Source of the DNA: Cohnella phaseoli
GTDB lineage: Bacteria > Bacillota > Bacilli > Paenibacillales > Paenibacillaceae
Assembly: GCF_003386235.1 (NCBI RefSeq)
Contig: NZ_QRDZ01000004.1
Coordinates: 248,001-312,000, forward strand
DNA length: 64,000 bases
Reading direction: 5' to 3'
The notes under the pieces were generated by a model, which saw only the letters and a program-made list of their open reading frames with translations, ran no database searches and had not been told where the DNA came from. The position numbers were made by a program, and so were the translations under genes. Shown here one piece after another: positions 35,472 through 43,768 of this stretch; position 1 is the stretch's first letter, and the number at the start of each line of letters is the position of its first letter.

Positions 35472-37841
35472 ATGGAGGAAGAAAAAGTATGGAGCGCGGA
35501 GTGGATATGGCTGGATGAGGAACAGGCGCCTAAAGACGGCAAGCCTTATCGTCTCGTCTATTTTCGGAGATCGTTCGACGTGCCGGAAGACGCGGCCGTT
35601 CGATTGTCCGTCGACGTATCGGCCGATAGCAGATACCGGTTGTATTTGAATGGAGAGCCCGTCAGCGTTGGTCCTTGCAGAGGGGCGGCAGGGACGCATT
35701 ATTACGAAAGCGTCGAGCTGACGGCCAGGCTGAAGCCGGGCCGCAACGTTCTGGCCGCTAAAGTGCTGCATTTCGGCAAGGGCTCGCCGCACCCGGATTC
35801 CGTAATTAGCAGTCCTAACGGAGCGTTTCTTCTGCAGGGAAAGCTGATGTCGGAAAACGGAAACGAAGTGGAGGATTTGTCGACCTCGGGCGGCGGACAA
35901 TGGCGATGCCGGCCCGACCTGGCGCTATCGCTATTGCCGGAAACCCATACGTGCGTAGGCGGAGGGGAAGCGGTCGACGGGTTTCAACTGGAACACGGCT
36001 GGACAAACGAGACATTCGACGATTCGGAATGGCCTGCAGCGGTAAAGGTTAGCCGAGTGGCAGATCCTTTGTACGGGGCGCTTACGCCTTGGCAGCTCGC
36101 CGCGCGCACGATCCCGATGCCGTACGAGCAAGAACGGTCGTTCGTCCGGCTTATGCGTTTCGACGGCGACATGGATGCTGGTGGGCGGCTTAATCTTGGC
36201 GAGCAGCAGCTTCAGGCATGGGTAGCGGGCAACGAACCGCTGCGGCTGCCGGCGGGAGCGAAGCTGAACGTCGAATTGGACGCAGGCGAGCTGACGACGG
36301 GATTTCTGCGATTGATTGCGCAAGGCGGCCGCGGCAGCGAGATTGTTTTCATTTGCGCCGAGTCCTATGCGACGCCGGAAGGGAAAAAGGGAGTTCGGGA
36401 CGACCCGGAAGGAAAAGTCATTCAAGGCTATCGGGAATCGTATCGGGTAGCCGGCGCGGCGGAGCCGCAGCAGGAAATCTACGAAACCTTTCATTATCGG
36501 ACGTTCCGCTTCGTGCGGCTGGAAATTACCGTAGGCGACGAACCTTTGATTTTTTGCTCGGCGGACTATAGGGAGACGGGCTACCCGCTGGAGGTTAAAG
36601 CCTCGTTCGCCAGCTCCGATCCTACGTTTACGCCGCTGTGGGACATCAGCGTTCGCACGCTTCAGCGCTGCATGTACGAGACGTATATGGACTGTCCGTA
36701 TTATGAGCAATTGCAGTATAGCATGGATACACGATTGCAAATCTGGTTCACGTATTTGATCAGCGGGGACGACCGGCTGGCTCGCAAAGCGATCTTCGAT
36801 CTGCACAGCTCTCTCTTGCCGAGCGGCATGCTGCTAAGTCGTTCTCCGGCTATGCTGCCGCAAGTCATCCCGGGCTTTGCCTTGTTCTGGATCATGATCG
36901 TTCACGATCATTATGTGTATTGGAACGATGCCGAGCTGCTCAAACGATACCGCCCGACCATCGACGCCGTGCTCGACTGGTTCGAACGCCGCACAGGCGA
37001 GGACGGGCTCGTCGGTCCGATGCCGCAAGGCTACTGGTCCTTCGTCGATTGGGTGCACGAGTGGCAATCCGCTCGCGGCGCTCCCGTGCCGGGGCGGCGC
37101 GTGCCGCTTACCGTGTACAATCTGATGTATGCCGACGCGTTGAATAAAGCGGCCGATATCAACGAGCGCACCGGCAGACGGGACACGGCGACGGAATATC
37201 GGGAACGGGCTAACCGCACGATCTCTGCCGTTAAACGGCATGCTTATTCCGAGGAACGGAAGCTGTTCCAGGACGGCCCGGGCATCGAAGAATACAGCCA
37301 GCACGCACAGGTATGGGCGGTCCTGTCCGGCGCCGTGCAGGGCGAAGAAGCGCGGCGATTGGCCGTCGCGCTTGCAGAGGACCGCTCGCTGCTTCCGGTG
37401 TCCTATGCGATGGCGTTCTTCTACTTCAGAGCCTTGTCCGTCGCGGGGGAATACGATCGTTCGTATCCGTTATGGGACATGTGGCGAGACCAGCTTAAAC
37501 TGAATATGACGACATGGCTGGAGGATCCGGTATCGGAGCGGAGCGATTGCCACGCTTGGGGGGCGGTGCCGCTATACGAGTTTCCGTGCGAGGTGCTCGG
37601 CGTGAATCCGGCGGCGCCGGGGTTCGCCCGCATTCTCATCGAACCGAAGCCGGGCCCGCTGCAATGGGCCGAAGGCAGCGCGATTACGCCTCGCGGCGCG
37701 GTCCATGTTGCGTGGCGGATCGAACCGGAGACGGGCCGATTCAGTCTGCGCGCCTCGGGCCTTCAGGGAGTGCCGGTCGAGGTTCGCTTGCCGGGCGGAT
37801 TCTCCGCATCTTACGAGGGGCTTGACGAGATCGAGATTTAG
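35472..37841 (+). CDS. GH78-like alpha-L-rhamnosidase
   Basis: 789 residues, no signal peptide. The N-terminal beta domain (EWIWLDEEQAPKDGKPYRLV; SADSRYRLYLNGEPVSVGPC) precedes the catalytic (alpha/alpha)6 barrel. DCPYYEQLQYSMD gives D407, E412 and D419 with the same 5/7 spacing as the first rhamnosidase, and TTWLE gives E684 at the place of the catalytic base, so all four acidic positions are kept. It is shorter than the first GH78 protein by ~175 residues, mostly before the barrel, so it may prefer different linkages. ATG 35472 follows GAGGAGG by 10 nt; GTG 35463 overlaps the SD. Confidence 0.88.
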   Translation: MEEEKVWSAEWIWLDEEQAPKDGKPYRLVYFRRSFDVPEDAAVRLSVDVSADSRYRLYLNGEPVSVGPCRGAAGTHYYESVELTARLKPGRNVLAAKVLHFGKGSPHPDSVISSPNGAFLLQGKLMSENGNEVEDLSTSGGGQWRCRPDLALSLLPETHTCVGGGEAVDGFQLEHGWTNETFDDSEWPAAVKVSRVADPLYGALTPWQLAARTIPMPYEQERSFVRLMRFDGDMDAGGRLNLGEQQLQAWVAGNEPLRLPAGAKLNVELDAGELTTGFLRLIAQGGRGSEIVFICAESYATPEGKKGVRDDPEGKVIQGYRESYRVAGAAEPQQEIYETFHYRTFRFVRLEITVGDEPLIFCSADYRETGYPLEVKASFASSDPTFTPLWDISVRTLQRCMYETYMDCPYYEQLQYSMDTRLQIWFTYLISGDDRLARKAIFDLHSSLLPSGMLLSRSPAMLPQVIPGFALFWIMIVHDHYVYWNDAELLKRYRPTIDAVLDWFERRTGEDGLVGPMPQGYWSFVDWVHEWQSARGAPVPGRRVPLTVYNLMYADALNKAADINERTGRRDTATEYRERANRTISAVKRHAYSEERKLFQDGPGIEEYSQHAQVWAVLSGAVQGEEARRLAVALAEDRSLLPVSYAMAFFYFRALSVAGEYDRSYPLWDMWRDQLKLNMTTWLEDPVSERSDCHAWGAVPLYEFPCEVLGVNPAAPGFARILIEPKPGPLQWAEGSAITPRGAVHVAWRIEPETGRFSLRASGLQGVPVEVRLPGGFSASYEGLDEIEI

Positions 37842-37899
37842 CTCTAAAAGATAAGCTCCGAAGCTTATTGCGATTCCTTTGCGGAGGTCCCCAAAGCTC

Positions 37900-37945
37900 G
37901 CTCCTGAAACCTGAATGGGTAAACCCGTTGCAAGGTTTCAGGAGC
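37900..37945. terminator. stem-loop between convergent GH78-like and GH4 genes
   Basis: A perfect 13-bp stem with a nested GGGT/ACCC hairpin in its loop; no T-tract on either side. It could end transcripts weakly from either direction. Confidence 0.4.
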
Positions 37946-37965
37946 GTCTGAGGCAGTGTCCGGGA

Positions 37966-38190
37966 TCAACATGACCGACAACCGCAATACTTCCAGATAA
38001 TCATCGGAAGTTATCCATATTAATCATCGAAGACGCTTTAGGGACATACACTCCTTGATCTCGGTTGATTTATACGGTTTTTCCTACAAACGTTCGTCGT
38101 TTGAGCCTGAGCAGACCAGCTTTGTACGATTTTTCGGACAAATGTCCGTCGTTTGAACCTATTTCGAGCAGCTTTGTGCGATTTTTCGGC
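37966..38190 (-). repeat. dispersed intergenic repeat, copy 2 (inverted relative to copy 1)
   Basis: Read on the minus strand it has the units with core AAATCGTACAAAGC-type sequence (plus-strand cores at 38067, 38119 and 38171, spacing exactly 52), then CTAAAGCGTCTTCGATGATT (plus-strand 38026-38045) and a tail matching copy 1 at most positions for ~70 nt. Copy 1 is at 13277-13556. Both copies lie between genes. Confidence 0.8.
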
Positions 38191-38292
38191 TAACTTCCCT
38201 GCGTAGACTCATGTGTGCAAATAGATTCGCAGTAACAGTTTTAATCGATCATCTCATGCAACTCTACTTATAGGGCGGACCCTTCACATTTT

Positions 38293-39675
38293 CTAAGAGA
38301 TCCGGTAATAGCCTGCTTCAGGCTGCGGGATGTCTTTCCACGTGCGGTTCTCTCCGTTGAACTGAGGCAGCCAAGGAGCCAGAGCTTCGAACATCTCGTC
38401 GACCATGCTCCAAACCTGCTCGGTCCCGCATATTGCGGCGGTTAACGGATCGTGCAGAATAGCCTGCTTTACGAGTTCGTGATTGCCGGTAAGCGCGGCT
38501 TCTACGGCCATTTCCTGAACGCTGATGCTGGCCCGGCACGTGGCTGCGCAAGCAAGCGGCAAGTCTCCGATCCAAGTCGGCGCGATGCCGTGGCGGTCGA
38601 CGTAACATGGAATCTCGATCGTGCTGCCGTCCGGGAGGTTGGTGATCATTCCGCGGTTTTCGATGTTGAAGTTGCCCCGATATGGACGGCCCGTTTCCAG
38701 GGCCTCGATAATATAAGACCCGTGCTCTTCGGAACGTTGTCCTAACGGAATCGACTCCAATTCCCCGTTCAGCCACTTCGGATACATCGCCTTGTAATCC
38801 TCGAAACGCTCTAGACAGTGTTCCAAATACCCCGCGGTGACGCCGCCGATCCATTCCTTGTCGTTAATCCATTTGTTCATATCGGCAGACTGTTTGCGGT
38901 ACCATGGAAGATATTCGCTTAAATGCCCGTTGGATTCGGTGGAATAGTAGCCGAACCTTCTTAGCACGTCGATTCGGCAAGGCTCGGTCTGCGGAAGCGT
39001 CGGGTGCTTCTCGAACGCTTCCAGCATTCCCGGAAGCAGATCCTTCCCTTTATGGGACACCTTGATAAACCAGGTCTGGTGGTTGATACCCGCGCAGATT
39101 TGATCGATCTCGCTCTGCGGCAAGCCGAACGCTTCGGCGATCTGCTCGTGGCCATGCTGCACGCCGTGGCATAAGCCTACGACGCGAACGCCTCCTGCGC
39201 GGCGAACGGCCCAGGTGTTCATGGCCATCGGATTCGAATAGTTAAGCAGAAGCGCGTTCGGAGCAAGCTCGCGCATGTCGCGGGCGATATCGAGCAGCAC
39301 GGGAATCGTGCGGAGGGCGAAGAACACGCCGCCCGGTCCGAGCGTATCTCCGACACACTGCTCTACGCCGTATTTAAGAGGAATCTCGATGTCGTGACGG
39401 TAAGCTTCGAGCCCGCCGACCCGAGCTAAGCAAATGACATAATCGGCGTCCTTTATTGCCTCCCTCTGATTCGTTGTGGAATGGATCGTCACCCGATCAA
39501 GCCCGTTGACTTCCAGCATATGCCGGCTAAGGTTCGTCACCATCTCCAAATTTTCCGCGTTGATGTCCATCAAGCGGAATTCCGTGTCGCGAAATTCGGG
39601 TACCGCCATCAGATCCATGATCAACCTGCGGGTAAAGCCGATGCTTCCGGCTCCGATCATTGCGATTTTCAACAA
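38293..39675 (-). CDS. GH4 NAD- and metal-dependent glycosidase (alpha-galacturonidase-like)
   Basis: About 460 residues. GH4 enzymes oxidise C3 with bound NAD and need Mn2+ and a reduced Cys. Seen here: the N-terminal Rossmann motif GAGSIGFTR, ICLARVGG, NYSNPMAMNTW and the metal-site motif LCHGVQHG (C near residue 169-172), then CAGINHQTWF. The family motif at the metal site distinguishes substrates; CHEV is reported for alpha-galacturonidases such as LplD and here it is CHGV, so galacturonide is probable but not proven. No signal peptide; cytoplasmic. On the minus strand GGAGG lies 8 nt before TTG at 39675; GTG 39684 overlaps the SD. It is downstream of an AraC gene on the same strand, with its own promoter and an inverted repeat. 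Confidence 0.88.
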   Translation of the reverse strand: MLKIAMIGAGSIGFTRRLIMDLMAVPEFRDTEFRLMDINAENLEMVTNLSRHMLEVNGLDRVTIHSTTNQREAIKDADYVICLARVGGLEAYRHDIEIPLKYGVEQCVGDTLGPGGVFFALRTIPVLLDIARDMRELAPNALLLNYSNPMAMNTWAVRRAGGVRVVGLCHGVQHGHEQIAEAFGLPQSEIDQICAGINHQTWFIKVSHKGKDLLPGMLEAFEKHPTLPQTEPCRIDVLRRFGYYSTESNGHLSEYLPWYRKQSADMNKWINDKEWIGGVTAGYLEHCLERFEDYKAMYPKWLNGELESIPLGQRSEEHGSYIIEALETGRPYRGNFNIENRGMITNLPDGSTIEIPCYVDRHGIAPTWIGDLPLACAATCRASISVQEMAVEAALTGNHELVKQAILHDPLTAAICGTEQVWSMVDEMFEALAPWLPQFNGENRTWKDIPQPEAGYYRIS

Positions 39676-39714
39676 TTTCCGCACCTCCGTATGAAATAAT
39701 TGCTCATTTAGTCC

Positions 39715-39740
39715 TTACGGATTTAATCTTATGTCCGTAA
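39715..39740 (-). promoter_or_regulatory. inverted-repeat operator overlapping the GH4 promoter
   Basis: TTACGGA, 12 nt, TCCGTAA (perfect 7-bp arms). On the minus strand it covers a candidate -10 TAAGAT (39726-39731), which is 17 nt from a weak -35 TTTACT (39749-39754). A factor bound here would directly control the GH4 gene; which regulator is unknown. Confidence 0.45.
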
Positions 39741-39808
39741 ATATAAGGAGTAAATAGCAATATATTTTCTGCGAAATAGTATTAAATTGCTCTTCCTCGT
39801 CCATTGGC

Positions 39809-40678
39809 TTATTCGACGAAAATGGGTTTGGCTGGACTTCCGTCGCTGCCGTCGCGATATTGCTGAGGAGAAATCCCCGTCAGCTTGCGGAAAACCTTGC
39901 CGAAGTAGCTGCCGTTATCGAAACCCGCGGCGACGGCGATGGAGGCGATCGACGCGTTCGTCTCTCTCAGCATTCTGGAAGCTTCCGCAATACGGATTCG
40001 ACTCAGATGCTGAACGGGAGTCATGCCCGCGTATTTCACGTATTGCCTGCAGAAATGATACTTCGACGCGCCGGCGGCCGCCGCGATGTCTTCCAGCGTT
40101 AACGGAAGATGGTAGCGGCTTTCCATGAAAGCGCGGGCTTTCTCAACGGCGTCGGGGACGGAGCGCTCGATTTCCCTTTTTCCTTCCAACGCGCGAAGGC
40201 AACTGACGATCCATTCGTACAGCCGCACCGAAATCTCGTACTTGTCGGTCAGCGTCCGGTCGTCGGCGCCGCGCATCATCTCCAAAAGCATAGCGATCGG
40301 CTTGGAGGAAGGATCGAGCGCCACGACCGGCCCGTTCTTCTCGACGATCTCGTTCCAGTAAGAGAAGACGTGGCTCCCTTCCGCGGTCAGAAAGACGAAC
40401 TCCCACGGAGTTCGGGAATCCGACTGATAGTAATAGCAATGCCGGTCCGGAATCCGTACGAAGAAGCCGTGGCCCGGTGGGACGGCATAGTGCTTGCCGT
40501 CGTAAATCAAATGTCCCTCTCCCGACAACGTATATTGAAATGCAACGAACTTGTCCCCCCGCGTCCATCCGTCCCATCTGTAATCTTCATTCGAGGTGCT
40601 TTCCCAACCGATGCCCCGAATTACCATCAGGGAGTCGTCGGGGTCTTTGTAACGGAATCCATAGTGAGTCTTAAGCAA
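39809..40678 (-). CDS. AraC-family transcriptional regulator, upstream of GH4
   Basis: 289 residues. The cupin-like N-terminal half is seen at KFVAFQYTLSGEGHLIYDGK and GHGFFVRIPDRHCYYY. The AraC HTH pair (~185-285) contains LTLEDIAAAAGASKYHFCRQ and SIASIAVAAGFDNGSYFGKV. It starts at TTG 40678, 10 nt after GGGAGG on the minus strand. It precedes the GH4 gene by ~130 bp and is divergent from the acetyl esterase gene across 160 bp, so both are possible targets. Confidence 0.9.
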   Translation of the reverse strand: MLKTHYGFRYKDPDDSLMVIRGIGWESTSNEDYRWDGWTRGDKFVAFQYTLSGEGHLIYDGKHYAVPPGHGFFVRIPDRHCYYYQSDSRTPWEFVFLTAEGSHVFSYWNEIVEKNGPVVALDPSSKPIAMLLEMMRGADDRTLTDKYEISVRLYEWIVSCLRALEGKREIERSVPDAVEKARAFMESRYHLPLTLEDIAAAAGASKYHFCRQYVKYAGMTPVQHLSRIRIAEASRMLRETNASIASIAVAAGFDNGSYFGKVFRKLTGISPQQYRDGSDGSPAKPIFVE

Positions 40679-40838
40679 TATTTTACGACCTCCCGCTCAA
40701 TATCCTTCTATTGAATTCTGCGTGTTTATCGCTTAAATTCGGGTTGAATGCGTCTCAGGCATAAGACAGGCACGTAAATATTGTACTACATGCAACGACA
40801 AGCAGACCGAACTAATCGCAAAAAGAGGAGGCCTTGTG

Positions 40839-41798
40839 ATGCCGCTTATCGATATGCCGCTGGACCGACTACGGAATTACGAAGGAAGGAATCCGCGTCC
40901 GGCCGATTTCGACGCATACTGGGAGAGGGCGCTTCAAGAGATGAGGGAGACGGATGCTCAATGGGAGCTTGTCGCCAGCGACTTTCAGGTCCCGTACGCC
41001 GATTGTTACCATCTCTATTTCACGGGAACGGGCGGCGCACGGATTCACGCCAAATACGTCCGACCGAAGCACGCGTCCGAGCCGCATCCCGCCGTGCTGC
41101 ATTTTCACGGCTATTCGCACTACTCGGGAGACTGGTCGGATAAGCTGGCCTGGGCGCTAGCGGGTTTCTCGGTACTTGCCCTGGATTGCCGGGGACAAGG
41201 TGGGCTATCGGAAGATAAAGGGGGCGTGAAAGGAACGACGCACAGAGGGCATATTATCCGCGGACTGGACGACCATCCGGACCGTCTGCTGTTCCGGGAC
41301 ATCTTCCTGGATACGGCCAAGCTCGCCGGAATCGCTATGTCCCTGCCGGAAGTCGACGGCGACCGCGTCGGCGTCTTCGGCGCTTCGCAAGGCGGCGGCC
41401 TTGCCCTCGCCTGCGCCGCGCTGGAGCCGCGCATTCGCCGCGTCGCTGCGAGCGTTCCGTTCCTATGCGATTACAAGCGCGTATGGGAGATGGATTTGGC
41501 GAGAGACGCTTACGAGGAATTGCGGATTTACTTCCGCCATCACGATCCTCTGCACGTTCGCGAAGACGAAATCTTCGAAAGATTGGGCTATATCGACGTG
41601 CAGCATCTGGTGGACCGGATTCGCGGCGATACGCTGATGGGTGTCGGCCTTCTGGATACCGTGTGCCCGCCTTCCTCGCAATTCGCGGCGTATAACAAAA
41701 TCCGTTCGGACAAAAAGCTGGCGATCTACCCGGACTATGTTCACGAACGTTTGCCGGGCTTCGAGGACGAGGCGATCCGATTCCTGGCGGATATGTAG
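40839..41798 (+). CDS. acetyl xylan esterase / cephalosporin-C deacetylase family (AXE1)
   Basis: 319-residue alpha/beta hydrolase that removes acetyl groups from sugars. GVFGASQGGG gives the nucleophile S183; D273 (LLDTVCPP) and H302 (YVHERLPGF) complete the triad. The spacing is very close to that recalled for B. subtilis Cah (S181, D269, H298). No signal peptide; it therefore acts on imported acetylated oligosaccharides. GAGGAGG precedes ATG 40839; GTG 40836 is an alternative three bases earlier. It is divergent from the AraC gene. Confidence 0.93.
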   Translation: MPLIDMPLDRLRNYEGRNPRPADFDAYWERALQEMRETDAQWELVASDFQVPYADCYHLYFTGTGGARIHAKYVRPKHASEPHPAVLHFHGYSHYSGDWSDKLAWALAGFSVLALDCRGQGGLSEDKGGVKGTTHRGHIIRGLDDHPDRLLFRDIFLDTAKLAGIAMSLPEVDGDRVGVFGASQGGGLALACAALEPRIRRVAASVPFLCDYKRVWEMDLARDAYEELRIYFRHHDPLHVREDEIFERLGYIDVQHLVDRIRGDTLMGVGLLDTVCPPSSQFAAYNKIRSDKKLAIYPDYVHERLPGFEDEAIRFLADM

Positions 41799-41953
41799 AG
41801 GAGGAAGGGGCGGAAACGCCTCTTTTTCTGCATCAAGAGGACATCGGAGGAGTTTTTGCTTGTGAGCCGCAATGGTTCGAGGCGTTATTTTGTTCCCATC
41901 CGGCTATGGATCGGAGTATGATCAGGTTAGCGAACAGCAGAGGGGATGACTCG

Positions 41954-43768
41954 ATGAAACTATCTTTGAAAGCGTTGACAATCTATCCCAAGCTCGTCTT
42001 GTCCTTTTTGCTCATGATCATTCCGATCTATGTGTCGAGCTTGATGATGAACCGTTCCGGAGAAGAAGTCGTCCGCAAGCAGATCTCGGAGTCGATGGCT
42101 TCCCGCGTCCATTTCTATTTGACGTCCCTAGAGACGGAGTTTTCCAGGCTGACGCGGCTGAAGGTCGAATACGTCAATGACGACGACCTGTTGACTCTGG
42201 GCACAGCGGCCGAGCGAATGAACGATTTCGAGAGATCCCGCACAATTCTGGCGGTCAAGAGCAAGCTGTATTTGTTCAAGAGCACGAGCCCGTTCGTCGA
42301 TAACGTAAAGCTGTATATTCCGGCTTTGGGCCGAAGCGTCATCGCCAACGACTACGACGATTCGATTCCCGAGGACGAACTCGATGCCATGCTGGAACCG
42401 GACAACATGAGATCCCCGGTATTCGAATACGAAGGCAAGCTGATGATGACCGGCGTTTATCCGGATGCAATCTATGTGAACCGGAAGCCTGTGCTCGCCA
42501 TGGGGATCGAATTGTCGAAAACGGAGATTTCCCGCACACTTAACAGTATTGTGACCGGTGAACAGGGGGGCGCGTTGTTGCTGGGCTCTGATTATCGGTG
42601 GAACGTTCCTGCGGGAATCGGCGAGGAGCTTCGCTCGAAATTTTACGAGAAGCTCTCGGAAGAGGAGGTAGGGTTCGAAACGCACGACGCGAACCTAACC
42701 GCAACGGAGGAAGAACGGATAACCACCGGTCAATTCACGCTGGAATCTGGCGGAGAGTCCTTTTTCGTCGCGTACGAACGTTCCGTTCCGCTAGACACGA
42801 TGCTAGCAGTGTTCGTCCCCACGGAAAAGGTTCTCGAGCCGCTTGATCGGCATCGCGACTGGATCTGGACGTTTTCGCTTATTGCGGGGCTCTTGGTGGT
42901 CGTTTTTTCTTACTGGATCTATCGTCTGATTCACTGGCCGATCAAGCTCTTGGTCGTCTCGTTCCGTAAAGTGGAGAAAGGCGATCTCGGCGTCCGCGTC
43001 ACTCATCGGAATCGAGACGAATTCGGGTATTTGTACGGGCAGTTCAACCACATGGTCGACCGGATTCAAGTGCTTATCCATGAGGTATACGAGCAGCAAA
43101 TCCGTTCTCAACAGTCCGAGCTGAAGCAGCTGCAGTCGCAGATTAACCCGCACTTTTTTTACAACAGCTTCTTTATCCTGCAAGGATACGTCCGTATGAG
43201 GGAGTACGAGCTGGCGGATCGAATGTTCCATCATCTGGGGAGCTACTTTCAGTTCATTACGCGCAGCGGCGCGGAGACGGTACCTCTCGGCGTGGAGATG
43301 AAGCACGCAGCCTCCTATGTGGAGATTCAAAAGATCCGGTTTTCGGGCACGATTGCCGTCGAATGGGAGGACGTCCCCGAAAGCTGGAACCGGACGGTCG
43401 TGCCGCGTCTGATCGTGCAGCCTTTGATCGAGAACGCGTACGTGCATGGACTTGAGAACAAAACCGCTAACGGAAAGTTGAGGATTCGAATTCGCGAAGA
43501 GACGGCAAACGAGCTGACGATCGATGTGGAGGACAACGGGGAATCGTTAAACGAAGAAAGCTTGAATCGGTTGCGCCGATCGATCGAGACGTCGGACCGG
43601 GCGATGGAGACGACAGGAATTCTAAATGTGCACCGCCGGTTAAGGTTGAAATTTGGACCAGGCTGCGGCTTGAGTTTATCCCGAAGCGAGCTTGGAGGCT
43701 TGAAGGCCCGATTGACAATAAGAAAAAATGGGGATGATGGCGATGATCAGATTGCTTATCGTAGATAA
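41954..43768 (+). CDS. sensor histidine kinase (YesM type), block D
   Basis: 604 residues. TM1 ~10-31 (LVLSFLLMIIPIYVSSLMM), extracellular sensor region, TM2 ~305-328 (FSLIAGLLVVVFSYWIYRL), HAMP. QSQINPHFFYNSFFILQGYV carries the phospho-accepting His, and the HATPase shows VEDNGESLN and TTGILNVHRRLRL. ATG 41954 with AGAGGGG upstream is preferred; ATG 41906 lacks an SD. The gene overlaps the regulator gene by 26 nt and heads a unit of kinase, regulator, binding protein, permeases and glycosidases on one strand. Confidence 0.93.
   Translation: MKLSLKALTIYPKLVLSFLLMIIPIYVSSLMMNRSGEEVVRKQISESMASRVHFYLTSLETEFSRLTRLKVEYVNDDDLLTLGTAAERMNDFERSRTILAVKSKLYLFKSTSPFVDNVKLYIPALGRSVIANDYDDSIPEDELDAMLEPDNMRSPVFEYEGKLMMTGVYPDAIYVNRKPVLAMGIELSKTEISRTLNSIVTGEQGGALLLGSDYRWNVPAGIGEELRSKFYEKLSEEEVGFETHDANLTATEEERITTGQFTLESGGESFFVAYERSVPLDTMLAVFVPTEKVLEPLDRHRDWIWTFSLIAGLLVVVFSYWIYRLIHWPIKLLVVSFRKVEKGDLGVRVTHRNRDEFGYLYGQFNHMVDRIQVLIHEVYEQQIRSQQSELKQLQSQINPHFFYNSFFILQGYVRMREYELADRMFHHLGSYFQFITRSGAETVPLGVEMKHAASYVEIQKIRFSGTIAVEWEDVPESWNRTVVPRLIVQPLIENAYVHGLENKTANGKLRIRIREETANELTIDVEDNGESLNEESLNRLRRSIETSDRAMETTGILNVHRRLRLKFGPGCGLSLSRSELGGLKARLTIRKNGDDGDDQIAYRR

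Larger units (their letters stand above)
37842..38292. other. intergenic stretch of ~450 bp
   Basis: It lies between the end of the GH78-like gene and the end of the GH4 gene (convergent). It holds a hairpin (GCTCCTGAAACCT at 37900-37912 with AGGTTTCAGGAGC at 37933-37945, and an inner GGGTAAACCC) and the inverted copy of the dispersed repeat (37966-38190). No open frame or RNA gene was recognised. The last ~100 bp show nothing. Confidence 0.6.
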
